This document shows, in pieces, positions 33,028 through 40,833 of a stretch of DNA of 64,000 nucleotides (position 1 is the first letter of the stretch; each line of letters starts with the position of its first letter). Source of the DNA: Oscillospiraceae bacterium (GTDB lineage: Bacteria > Bacillota > Clostridia > Oscillospirales > Oscillospiraceae). The position numbers and the translations under genes were made by a program. The notes under the pieces were generated by a model, which was not told the DNA's origin, made no database searches, and worked only from the letters and a program-made list of their open reading frames with translations. The DNA is taken from assembly GCA_020025305.1 (NCBI GenBank), contig JAHHSG010000002.1:62001-126000 (forward strand), read 5' to 3'.

Positions 33028-33926
33028 TGCTGGAAGCAAAAAATGTGGTAAAAAGTTTTGATGGGTTTCGTGCGCTGGACGAGGCGAATATGACGGTGCC
33101 CAAGGGAGCGGTGTATGGGCTGGTAGGCCCCAACGGGGCCGGCAAGTCCACCATCATCCGTCATCTCACCGGTGTGTACCGTGCCGACAGCGGCGAGGTG
33201 CTGCTGGAAGGAGAACCGATTTATGAAAATCCCGCCGTGAAACAAAGGCTCACGGTGATCAGTGACGATTGGTACTATTTTCCCCAGGCGACCATTGCGG
33301 AGATGGCAAAGCTCTATGCCGGGATGTATCCCACCTTCGACTGGACACGGTATCAGAAGATGCGGGAGGTATTTCCTCTCAACGATCACCAGATGATCCG
33401 CCGTATGTCCAAGGGAATGCAGAAGCAGGCGGCCTTCTGGCTGACCATGTGCTGTATGCCGGAGTATCTCATCCTCGATGAGCCGGTGGACGGTCTCGAC
33501 CCGGTGATGCGCCGTCAGGTTTGGTCACTGCTGCTGGGTGATGTGGCAGAGCGGGGCACCACGGTGCTGGTGTCCAGCCATAACCTTCGGGAGCTGGAGG
33601 ATGTGTGCGACCATGTAGGCATTATGAGCAAGGGGAAGGTGCTTCTGGAGCGCTCTTTGGCGGAGCTGCAGGACAACACGGTGAAGCTGCAGGTGGTCTA
33701 TCCCACGGCGGAAGAACCCCAGCTGCCCTGTGAGCTGCACGTCCTGCACCGTACCCATGTGGGGCGTGTATATACCTATATTATCCGCGGCAGCGCTGAG
33801 GAGATCACCCACAGAATGCAGATCTGTGATCCTGTGGTGCTGGAAGCCATTCCTTTGACGCTGGAGGAAATCTTTATTTATGAGATGGGAGGGGAAGACT
33901 ATGCGGTTCGGGACATCATTCTTTAA
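33027..33926 (+). CDS. ABC transporter ATP-binding protein
   Basis: 299 residues. Walker A is GLVGPNGAGKST, Walker B is EYLILDEPVDGLDP and the switch His is in VSSHNLRELED. The signature motif is degenerate (MSKGMQKQ instead of LSGGQ), seen in some YtrB/BcrA-like exporters. ATG 33027 is coupled to gntR, with AAGGAGG 9 nt upstream. It overlaps the permease start by 26 nt. It drives the following membrane protein. Confidence 0.93.
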   Translation: MLEAKNVVKSFDGFRALDEANMTVPKGAVYGLVGPNGAGKSTIIRHLTGVYRADSGEVLLEGEPIYENPAVKQRLTVISDDWYYFPQATIAEMAKLYAGMYPTFDWTRYQKMREVFPLNDHQMIRRMSKGMQKQAAFWLTMCCMPEYLILDEPVDGLDPVMRRQVWSLLLGDVAERGTTVLVSSHNLRELEDVCDHVGIMSKGKVLLERSLAELQDNTVKLQVVYPTAEEPQLPCELHVLHRTHVGRVYTYIIRGSAEEITHRMQICDPVVLEAIPLTLEEIFIYEMGGEDYAVRDIIL

Positions 33927-35739
33927 TAAAACATTGATCCGCACGGATGTTCGCCGCTACTGGCCCGTGCTGTTTGCCTATACCGCCGTTTGGATGTCGC
34001 TGCCGCTGACCCAGTGGACGGATGCGCAGTTTAATGAACTGAATGCGGCGGCACAAACACAGTTTTTTGCGGGAAACACCATCTATGAGATGATGCCTGT
34101 AGCCATCGGTACGGCCGTGGTGTTCGGCTGTATCATGGCCATGGCAATGTTCTCCTATTTGACCAACAGCCGTTGTGTGGGTCTGATGCACAGCCTGCCG
34201 GTGCGCCGTACCACCCACTTTGTCTCCCATGTGGCCTCGGCACTGGGTATGTTTGTGGTGGCCAATGTGTTTGTGGCGCTGCTGACACTGCTGGTACAGG
34301 TACTGACCGGGACGGCCGCCCCGCTGGATGTGCTGGTATGGCTGGCGGTGGTAACCATGCTGGATTTCATCTTTTTCTCCCTGGCCGTAGTGTGCTGTAT
34401 GTTCACCGGCTGGCTCCTGGCCGTGCCGGTGCTGTACGGTGTATGCAACTGCATTGTCTGGGTGACGCAGATGCTGCTCCAGTCGCTGGGAGGTGTGTTC
34501 TACTTCGGCTATGTCACAGCTCCCCCCTCTGATGCGGTGGTGTGGTGTACGCCAGTGATGAATCTTGCGGGGAAGATCAACAGCTGGTTTTATCGCAGCC
34601 CCGAGGGGGCCATCCCTTCGGCACAGCTGGAGAAACTCTATGCGGACACACTGCTCCCACGCTGCCTGGGCAGTGAGGCGTGGCAGACGCTGGGGATTTA
34701 CACCGCAGCTGCCGTGGTACTGCTTGTGATTTCTTGGGCGCTCTATCGTCGGCGTGCCAGTGAATCTGCCGCCGATCCGGTGGCGTTCCGGTGGGCAAAG
34801 CCCGCCTTCCGCTATGGCATTGCCCTGCTGGGCGGCCTTGCGTTGGGCTTGGGACTTTATTCTATCCTATCGGTCCATAGCAGGGGTTTGCAGCTGCCGC
34901 TGCTGCTCCTCTGCCTGGTGATCATGGGTGGGATGACCTATTTTGCCGCTGCCATGATGATTGATAAGTCTTTCAAAGTGTTTCGCCACGGCTGGAAGGG
35001 TGCCGTCGCCGTGGGTGTGGTTCTGGTGGCAGTGTGCCTTGTGACCAAGATGGACCCCACCGGCGTTACCAACCGCATTCCGGCACAGGAGGATGTGGAG
35101 AGCGTATCTCTGTCTGCCAGTATGGATCACTATATTTCGTCGGATCAGACCTGCACCGATCCAGAGGTCATCGCGGCTGTGCTGGAGTGCCACAAGGCCA
35201 TTTTGACCTATGGTGAAAGAGCCGACTATTCACATAACTGGTTCGGCGTCTATATCCACTATAACCTGAAAAACGGAACGACGATGCATCGCACCTATCA
35301 ACTGGGTGAGGAGCAGATTCGGAATGCACCGGAGCTGAAGGATGCGCTGGAGCAGACGCTCAATCAGGAGGAGATCCGCCGCGCCCGTATGACCGGCCGC
35401 ACCCAGCCGCTGACACAGGGGGATCACCTGTGGGGCGGCTATGTGGAGATCTATGAAAAGGACGTGCACAAGACGCTGACAGCCGAGGAGGCCACGGCCT
35501 TCTATGAGGCGCTGGAGCGGGATATCCGGAATGGTGTGGGCAAGGTAGCCATCGGAGCAGCACAGCCCATGGCGAAGGATCTGGGCATAGCTCTGACCAC
35601 CGATGAAAGGGATATCGATATCAATAATCTGCCTGCCGATGCCACCGAGGCGCTGGGGGTGCTGGAAGAGATCCTGAAAAGCCAGAATGTGACCCATGAG
35701 GACCTGGTCGATGTACCCGACGAGGAATTTGTGGATTAA
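33901..35739 (+). CDS. ABC transporter permease with large C-terminal soluble domain
   Basis: 612 residues from ATG 33901 (GGGAGGGG upstream). The first about 380 residues have roughly eight hydrophobic segments. They include the ABC-2-like SYLTNSRCVGLMHSLPVRRTTHF loop, where short cytoplasmic turns contact the ATPase. The rest (about 385-612) is soluble and acidic, with ends such as DLVDVPDEEF, and I do not recognise a family. The role may be export of, or resistance to, an envelope-active compound; that is inferred from the YtrA-like regulator only. Confidence 0.85.
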   Translation: MRFGTSFFNKTLIRTDVRRYWPVLFAYTAVWMSLPLTQWTDAQFNELNAAAQTQFFAGNTIYEMMPVAIGTAVVFGCIMAMAMFSYLTNSRCVGLMHSLPVRRTTHFVSHVASALGMFVVANVFVALLTLLVQVLTGTAAPLDVLVWLAVVTMLDFIFFSLAVVCCMFTGWLLAVPVLYGVCNCIVWVTQMLLQSLGGVFYFGYVTAPPSDAVVWCTPVMNLAGKINSWFYRSPEGAIPSAQLEKLYADTLLPRCLGSEAWQTLGIYTAAAVVLLVISWALYRRRASESAADPVAFRWAKPAFRYGIALLGGLALGLGLYSILSVHSRGLQLPLLLLCLVIMGGMTYFAAAMMIDKSFKVFRHGWKGAVAVGVVLVAVCLVTKMDPTGVTNRIPAQEDVESVSLSASMDHYISSDQTCTDPEVIAAVLECHKAILTYGERADYSHNWFGVYIHYNLKNGTTMHRTYQLGEEQIRNAPELKDALEQTLNQEEIRRARMTGRTQPLTQGDHLWGGYVEIYEKDVHKTLTAEEATAFYEALERDIRNGVGKVAIGAAQPMAKDLGIALTTDERDIDINNLPADATEALGVLEEILKSQNVTHEDLVDVPDEEFVD

Positions 35740-35775
35740 ATCCACAGTGTACTTGCATAGAAAGGGGCAACAGCC

Positions 35776-35919
35776 ATGAAAAAGGTAGGAAGTTTTCTTT
35801 GCGCTGCGCTGCTGCTGGCAGGGGTATTCGCTGTGGGCTGTCGGGCCATCGTCAGCCGGGAGGTACCGCTGAGGGAAATGGTATATGCCATTACCCTCCG
35901 GATGCCGGCAAGGCACTGA
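35776..35919 (+). CDS. 47-residue lipoprotein-like peptide
   Basis: Small ORF ending the gntR-ABC operon: MKKVGSFLCAALLLAGVFAVGC, then about 25 residues. It has a lysine start, a hydrophobic core and a lipobox-like AVGC, so it would be a very short lipoprotein. AAAGGGG stands upstream, and it is 36 bp after the permease and 9 bp before the terminator. It could also be the truncated start of a longer lost lipoprotein. Confidence 0.55.
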   Translation: MKKVGSFLCAALLLAGVFAVGCRAIVSREVPLREMVYAITLRMPARH

Positions 35920-35927
35920 AAAGAAGC

Positions 35928-35967
35928 AAAAAAGGGAGTGTATCCTAGGATACACTCCCTTTTTTTG
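35928..35967. terminator. bidirectional terminator between the ABC operon and trkH
   Basis: AAAAGGGAGTGTATCC-TA-complement with flanking A and T runs; serves convergent transcription units. Confidence 0.93.
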
Positions 35968-36014
35968 GAGTCTTGTCAGCACCCTCAGCGGAATAAAGAC
36001 AAGTTTCAGATCTT

Positions 36015-37457
36015 TTACTTGTTGCGCCATGTAACGGGAGAGAGTACCAGCAGCATGGGGAAAATCTCCAACCGTCCCAGCAGCATGGCAAAGGCCAAAA
36101 CCAGCTTGGAGAAAGGGGAGAAGGCGGCAAAGTTACCGGTAGGGCCTACCATGTCAAAACCGGGACCTACGTTATTAAAACAGGTGGCGGCAGCCGTAAA
36201 ATTGGTTTCAAAGCCGAATGGTTCCCAGCTGATAAGCAGGAATGTGCTAATCATGCAGGCGAAGTACAGGGCAAAGTAGACAGCGGTGTTGCGCAGAGCC
36301 TCCCTGTCCAGCGCCTTGCCCTCGTAGCGCACGGCGGAGACGGCCCGGGGATGGACGATATGGCGTACTTCCTGTCGCATCAGCTGCCATAGAATGACCA
36401 CACGGGAGACCTTTAGGCCGCCGGCAGTGGAGCCGGCGCAGGCGCCCATGAGCATGAGGAGGAAGAGAATGGCCTTGGAAAGTCCCGGCCAGAGGTTAAA
36501 ATCTGTGGTGGCATAGCCCGTGGTGGTGGCAATGGAAGCCACTTGAAAAGAGGCAAGGCGAAGACTCTCTCCCAGAGAGGAGCACATATGATAGATATTG
36601 CAGGTGATGATGGCAATGCTGCTTACGATCACAGCACCGTAGGTACGCAGTTCTGCACTGCGGAAAACCTCCCGCCAGCGACGGAGCAGAAGCAGAAAGT
36701 ATAGGTTGAAATTAACGCCAAAAAGCAGCATAAAAGCGGTAATGACCCACTGCAGATAGGGACTGTAGGAGGCGATGGAGTCGGCTTTTATGCCGAAACC
36801 GCCAGTGCCCGCCGTACCAAAGGCGTGCACCACGCTGTCATAAAGGGGCATACCGCCCAGGAGAAGCAATATGATTTCCAATACGGTCATGCCGAAATAG
36901 ATGAGGTAGAGAATACGGCTGGTATCCTTGGCACGGGGCAGCAGTTTCCCCACCACCGGGCCGGGCATCTCTGCTTTGAGGATGTTCATAGAGCGGTCGG
37001 GGGAGCGGGAGACGATCACCATGACCAGAACCAGAACGCCCATGCCGCCCACCCAGTGGGTGAAGCTGCGCCAAAAGAGAATCCCTCGTGGCAGCAGTTC
37101 CACATTGGGGATAATGGAGGCTCCTGTGGTGGTAAAGCCGCTGACCGTCTCAAATAGTGCATCCACATAGTGAGCGGTGACACCGCTGAGATAGAAGGGC
37201 AGTGCGCCCACAAAGGACAGGAGAAGCCAGCTCAGTGCCACAATGGCAAAGCCCTCCCTTGCAAAAACGCCCCGATTCTTAGGCCGGGAGATCAGTGTCA
37301 GAGCGGCACCAAGAACCAGAGCTGCGGCGATGGTCCACACAAAGGACCATACGCAGGCCTCGTTGTAGCAGATGCTGACCAGCAGCGGCAGCAGCAGTAA
37401 CGCACTTTCCAGTACCACCACGCGGCCGATAATATGAAAGACCATGCGATAATTCAT
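36015..37457 (-). CDS. TrkH/KtrB-type potassium uptake membrane subunit
   Basis: Potassium channel-like subunit with four pore loops. 480 residues, about ten membrane segments, with filter-type turns FTTTGASII (near 100), GTAGTGGFGI, ATTTGYATTDF and FNNVGPGFDMVGPTGNF. Start at 37457 (GAGGGAAAT upstream); the frame runs 51 codons further, over the promoter. No gene for the cytoplasmic TrkA/KtrA regulator is adjacent, so the partner must lie elsewhere. Confidence 0.92.
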   Translation of the reverse strand: MNYRMVFHIIGRVVVLESALLLLPLLVSICYNEACVWSFVWTIAAALVLGAALTLISRPKNRGVFAREGFAIVALSWLLLSFVGALPFYLSGVTAHYVDALFETVSGFTTTGASIIPNVELLPRGILFWRSFTHWVGGMGVLVLVMVIVSRSPDRSMNILKAEMPGPVVGKLLPRAKDTSRILYLIYFGMTVLEIILLLLGGMPLYDSVVHAFGTAGTGGFGIKADSIASYSPYLQWVITAFMLLFGVNFNLYFLLLLRRWREVFRSAELRTYGAVIVSSIAIITCNIYHMCSSLGESLRLASFQVASIATTTGYATTDFNLWPGLSKAILFLLMLMGACAGSTAGGLKVSRVVILWQLMRQEVRHIVHPRAVSAVRYEGKALDREALRNTAVYFALYFACMISTFLLISWEPFGFETNFTAAATCFNNVGPGFDMVGPTGNFAAFSPFSKLVLAFAMLLGRLEIFPMLLVLSPVTWRNK

Positions 37458-37546
37458 TGCATATTTCCCTCGTTTGCACATTGCCGCCGTAAAGCAGGAT
37501 ATAAACGCAATCTTAACGGATGCAACAGAATGTTCATGTAATCTTA

Positions 37547-37575
37547 ATCTTACCATATTGCTGCCATGGGGGCAA
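37547..37575 (-). promoter_or_regulatory. promoter of trkH
   Basis: TTGCCC (37575-37570), 17-bp spacer, TGG-extended TAAGAT (37552-37547) on the minus strand, about 90 bp before the start codon. Confidence 0.7.
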
Positions 37576-37621
37576 CCCTTGGAGAAAGAATAAAAAGGCA
37601 ATTGGATCAAGAATTTGCCGT

Positions 37622-37978
37622 CGCAACTCTCTTAATATGCCCGCAAAAGAGAGGAATATCGCCAGCTTTTGGAAATAGGAAAGCACATTTACGGAAAAGC
37701 GCTTGGATTTGAAGGTGGATCATCAGGGCAGCGATACATTTCACATTTATGCCTTCCATGGAAAAATAGTTCAACATGGGAAGTAATAGGAAGAAGAGAG
37801 CAACTGGGAGGCAGATGATCCAGAAATGCAGAGCGAATGATTACCGGGAACTGCAAGTGAGGGAATCCTTGTATTTCCCGCACTGGATGAAGAAAATTTC
37901 ACCTTTGTGATAGATGCGCACTCGGATAATTGGAACGAGGAGATAGAGCCGTTCAGTTTTGATATTTCCGTACAGTAA
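37622..37978 (+). pseudogene. decayed gene remnant, C-terminal fragment
   Basis: One frame reads as natural protein with interrupting stops: ERNIASFWK*ESTFTEK, DHQGSDTFHIYAFHGKIV, a double stop, SNWEADDPEMQSE*LPGTASEG, then an uninterrupted ILVFPALDEENFTFVIDAHS to a final stop at 37976-37978. The closing part resembles the Ig-like C-terminus of secreted or lipoprotein-type hypothetical proteins. No start or RBS survives. It lies outside the island, just left of attL. Confidence 0.5.
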
Positions 37979-38056
37979 TTTTTGCCGCATAATGATTCCG
38001 CTGTGGTCAAATAAAAATGCTAAAATTCAGTTCGGCTAAATGTGCCTATAAACAAA

Positions 38057-38093
38057 AAAAGGTGCCTGTTTTCTAAGAAAACAGGCACCTTTT
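38057..38093. terminator. terminator-like palindrome beside attL
   Basis: GGTGCCTGTTTTC-TAA-GAAAACAGGCACC with A and T tracts. It is closely similar to the hairpin after the intact tRNA-Ala gene (59053-59087), so it is probably the original tRNA terminator now separated from the gene by the island. Confidence 0.85.
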
Positions 38094-38094
38094 C

Positions 38095-38139
38095 TGGTGG
38101 ACTCGAAGGGGATCGAACCCTCGACCTTACGGATGCGAA
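38095..38139 (-). repeat. attL: attL: 45-bp copy of the tRNA-Ala 3' end
   Basis: Identical over 45 bp to 59088-59132 (CCA end, acceptor stem, T arm and part of the anticodon arm). The match ends at 38139, so this is a tRNA fragment and not a gene. Confidence 0.93.
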
Positions 38140-38290
38140 GGCTGGTTTGGGAATTTTTGCAATGATTTCGGCTGCTTTTTGCTGCTTTTTGCTCTGGATG
38201 GGGTTTTATTTGGTACTTTATAGACCGCCCGTTTCCGCGTGTTCCACGCGTGTCTGTGGTAGTTCCTGTGGTCAACAGGGGAGAGACTGG

Positions 38291-38617
38291 TCACAGACCG
38301 TCGCTACCGTCCTTGCCGCAGAAGCGGTAGAGATAGTGGGTGGCCTGACAGCCGACCGATACACCCGCCTCAAAACCTCTCCGGCTGTGCCGCTCGCATA
38401 GGTCGGCCACCAGATGAAAGACAGCGTTGTTGTCCGCCAGCGGCAGCGCCTTCAGCATCTCCTCCAAGGCTTCATAACCAGACCGGATCTCGGTGTCCTC
38501 GATGGGGTAGGCGTCGGTGTAGAGAACGTAGTATAAATCCATGATGTCCTGCATGTCCGTGGGAGCCATGCTGTGCTTTTCTGTGTAGGCGCGTAGCAAT
38601 TTAATGAAGTCGCCCAT
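38291..38617 (-). CDS. hypothetical protein, DUF6809-like
   Basis: 108 residues from the ATG at 38617, chosen because GGAGG lies 8 nt before it; an ATG 6 nt earlier is too close. It is acidic and mostly helical, with EKHSMAPTDMQDIMDLYYVLY and EEMLKALPLADNNAVFHLVADLCERHSR-type helices. I associate this pattern with the small DUF6809 proteins of Clostridia mobile elements; the function is unknown. It points toward attL, alone on its strand at this end of the island. Confidence 0.6.
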   Translation of the reverse strand: MGDFIKLLRAYTEKHSMAPTDMQDIMDLYYVLYTDAYPIEDTEIRSGYEALEEMLKALPLADNNAVFHLVADLCERHSRRGFEAGVSVGCQATHYLYRFCGKDGSDGL

Positions 38618-38774
38618 GGTCATCACCTCCAGTTTGGTGGTGATTGTACCTCTGTTTGGCAAATTTGCAACGCGCTAAAAAGCACAAACTTTCCACCCCA
38701 CAACTGTCCAAATTGGTGTCGCTAAAACAATAAAAGGCCTCGCCGGAGCAACCGTGCGCCGAACTGATACATAT

Positions 38775-38829
38775 TGATACCAGTAAGTATCAGATGGCAG
38801 TGAACTTGTAAGGAATACTTACAAGTTCA
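38775..38829. promoter_or_regulatory. two inverted repeats upstream of the AlbA_2 gene
   Basis: TGATAC-cagtaa-GTATCA (38775-38792) and the perfect 12-bp repeat TGAACTTGTAAG-gaata-CTTACAAGTTCA (38801-38829). No U-tract follows, so an operator or RNA structure is more likely than a terminator. The rest of the 381-bp gap (38618-38998) holds the promoter below and no gene. Confidence 0.6.
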
Positions 38830-38875
38830 TCCCCGAGCATTATAAACACTTAGTAAAATTAAGGGGTGGAATGAG

Positions 38876-38904
38876 TTGAGTTGCTGGACATTCTGAGGTA
38901 TACT
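38876..38904 (+). promoter_or_regulatory. promoter of the AlbA_2 gene
   Basis: TTGAGT (38876-38881), 17-bp spacer, TATACT (38899-38904). The leader is about 90 nt long. Confidence 0.7.
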
Positions 38905-38998
38905 AAAAAATAAATAGAAATGTGACAGTAAGTGCAGAATTATAGAGACATTACTATCTATATTTACAGATAATATCACATAAGAGGAGAGGTGCTCT

Positions 38999-40447
38999 TT
39001 GGAAAATCTGGATAAATTAGTAAATCAGCTAAGAAGCCTACCTAGTGAGACGCCCTGGTTGGAGTTTAAACACAACAACTATAAACCAGAAATGATCGGG
39101 CAGGACATCAGTGCCTTGGCGAATAGTGCGTGCCTCCACGAGAAGAGCCGCGCATATATGCTGTGGGGAATTGATGATGATACACACGACATTGTGGGAA
39201 CAGAATATGATCTTCAAACATTAAAAAAGGGAAATCAAGAACTGGAAAACTGGTTGAGAAGCTTGCTATCCAAAAATGCAGATTTTCAATTTCACAGCGT
39301 AAATATGGATAATAAAAAGGTAGGAGTGCTCATAATATATAGAGCGTCTAATCAAACGGTGATGTTTGAGAAGACCGACTATATCAGAATCGGGAGTTAT
39401 ACGAAGAAATTGAGTGATTATCCTGCTGTACAAGCGAAACTTTGGGACAAGATTCGCAATTTCAGATTTGAAGAGCAATTTGCCAAAATAGATATGGATC
39501 TCGACTCGGCGTTACGAATGCTGGATTGCGCGGCGTATTTTGATATTTGCGAAATTCCACAGCCGGGGAATAGCGAGGGCGTTGCGCATTATATGTTGGA
39601 AGAGGGAATAATTGAAAAGTTAGATAACGGCCTATATGCTATTACGAATATGGGCGCGATTTTATTTGGCAAGAAGCTGACTGATTTTGGAAGACTCTCA
39701 CGAAAAGCAATCCGCGTTGTTCAGTATGAAGGGAATAACCGGATGAATATGCTTAAAGAAAATATTGGTGGAAAAGGCTATGTCGTAGGATTTGAGGGGC
39801 TTGTTCAATTTATCGAGGCGCTGGTACCGTCAAAGGAAGTTATTACTGGTGCGTTACGGGAAAAAAGAACTGCGTATCCCAGTCTGGCCATTAGAGAAGC
39901 GGTTGCGAATGCGCTGATTCACCAGGATTTTTCTATTACAGGAACGGGCCCAGTTGTCGAAATTTTCGACAGCCGTATCGAAATTACTAATTCTGGTACG
40001 CCTCTTGTTGATGTTTGGCGAATTATTGACAATCCGCCAAAATCCAGAAACGAAAAGTTAGCAGCCCTTATGAGGCATCTCAGAATGTGTGAAGAACTTG
40101 GGACAGGTTGGGATAGAATTGCCATTTCTTGTGAGCTGTTACAGCTACCTGCACCTAAGATTCAAGTATTTGAGGATAGTACAAGAGTAACGCTATACTC
40201 TGAGATCCCGTTCTCCAGCATCTCTCAAGAAGACAAGTTGTGGGCCTGCTATCTGCATGCGTGCGTCAAGTATGTCCAAGGAGAACAACTAAGCAACAGC
40301 TCTCTTCGTGAAAGATTTGGACTAAAGAGCTCGTCCTCTGGTAGTGTTTCTAGGTTAATCAAAGATGCTGTGAGTTATAAGCTTATTAAACCGCTTGACC
40401 CAACGACTGCACCAAGGTATATGAAATACATTCCAACATGGGCCTGA
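38999..40447 (+). CDS. AlbA_2/Schlafen-type ATP-binding protein (COG2865-like)
   Basis: 482 residues with a TTG start behind GAGGAG. The N-terminal AlbA_2 (Schlafen-like) domain has ETPWLEFKHNN, SALANSACLHEKSRAYMLWGI and DYIRIGSYTKKL (residues 1-140). A GHKL-like ATP-binding region contains YPSLAIREAVANALIHQDFS and ELGTGWDRI (about 295-385), and a C-terminal winged helix (about 420-480) follows. The family includes transcriptional regulators and proteins common in defence islands. Here it opens a defence-gene run. Whether it acts as regulator or effector is open. Confidence 0.85.
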   Translation: MENLDKLVNQLRSLPSETPWLEFKHNNYKPEMIGQDISALANSACLHEKSRAYMLWGIDDDTHDIVGTEYDLQTLKKGNQELENWLRSLLSKNADFQFHSVNMDNKKVGVLIIYRASNQTVMFEKTDYIRIGSYTKKLSDYPAVQAKLWDKIRNFRFEEQFAKIDMDLDSALRMLDCAAYFDICEIPQPGNSEGVAHYMLEEGIIEKLDNGLYAITNMGAILFGKKLTDFGRLSRKAIRVVQYEGNNRMNMLKENIGGKGYVVGFEGLVQFIEALVPSKEVITGALREKRTAYPSLAIREAVANALIHQDFSITGTGPVVEIFDSRIEITNSGTPLVDVWRIIDNPPKSRNEKLAALMRHLRMCEELGTGWDRIAISCELLQLPAPKIQVFEDSTRVTLYSEIPFSSISQEDKLWACYLHACVKYVQGEQLSNSSLRERFGLKSSSSGSVSRLIKDAVSYKLIKPLDPTTAPRYMKYIPTWA

Positions 40448-40450
40448 ATT

Positions 40451-40598
40451 TAACTTGCCGGTAACTTGCTGGTAACTTGCTAATGGGGTTAGACAGCGAG
40501 TAAAACAAGTGTATTTTGACAATATCTTGTGGGTAATACGAGGAGATATACTGAATATTGGATAAAACTAACTTGCCGGTAACTTGCTGTTCACTTGC
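40451..40598. repeat. two triplets of phased 11-bp TAACTTGC repeats
   Basis: TAACTTGC starts at 40451, 40462 and 40473, and again at 40569 and 40580, with the variant TCACTTGC at 40591. Spacing is exactly 11 bp within each triplet, about one helical turn, and 118 bp between triplets. The array begins 3 bp after the AlbA_2 stop codon. It looks like a set of protein-binding sites; the cognate protein is unknown. Confidence 0.8.
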
Positions 40599-40696
40599 TT
40601 TTGCGATAAAATCGTGAAATCCAAAGGCTTTTGAGAACACTTGTTAAAATAGGAAGAATGCAGTGATATAATATTTGGGCATCAGATGGTGATATG

Positions 40697-40781
40697 AATC
40701 TGCATACAGGTTCAGATGCTAAGAGACTTATGGTAAGAAGAAGCACCCATTGAGTGGCTGAATTGCCGTTGTATGCAGATT
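40697..40781. promoter_or_regulatory. long-range inverted repeat upstream of the HEPN gene
   Basis: AATCTGCATACA (40697-40708) and its exact complement TGTATGCAGATT (40770-40781), 61 nt apart. The right arm overlaps the -35 box of the HEPN promoter. It could be paired operators for looping, or a small structured RNA. Confidence 0.7.
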
Positions 40782-40797
40782 ATTAATACGGTATAAT
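40769..40797 (+). promoter_or_regulatory. promoter of the HEPN gene
   Basis: TTGTAT (40769-40774), 17-bp spacer, TATAAT (40792-40797). Confidence 0.75.
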
Positions 40798-40833
40798 TTA
40801 AGAAAGTAAACAGAGGAATAAGGAGTAGTGTAT

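Noticed and set aside
38036..38275. A 79-codon minus-strand frame containing IRKVEGSIPFESTRK
   Set aside because: It translates the tRNA-Ala fragment and its terminator; this peptide is a known artefact of tRNA ends.
40451..40598. CRISPR-like array
   Set aside because: The units are 8 bp with 3-bp gaps, too short for CRISPR repeats and spacers, and no cas genes are in the window.
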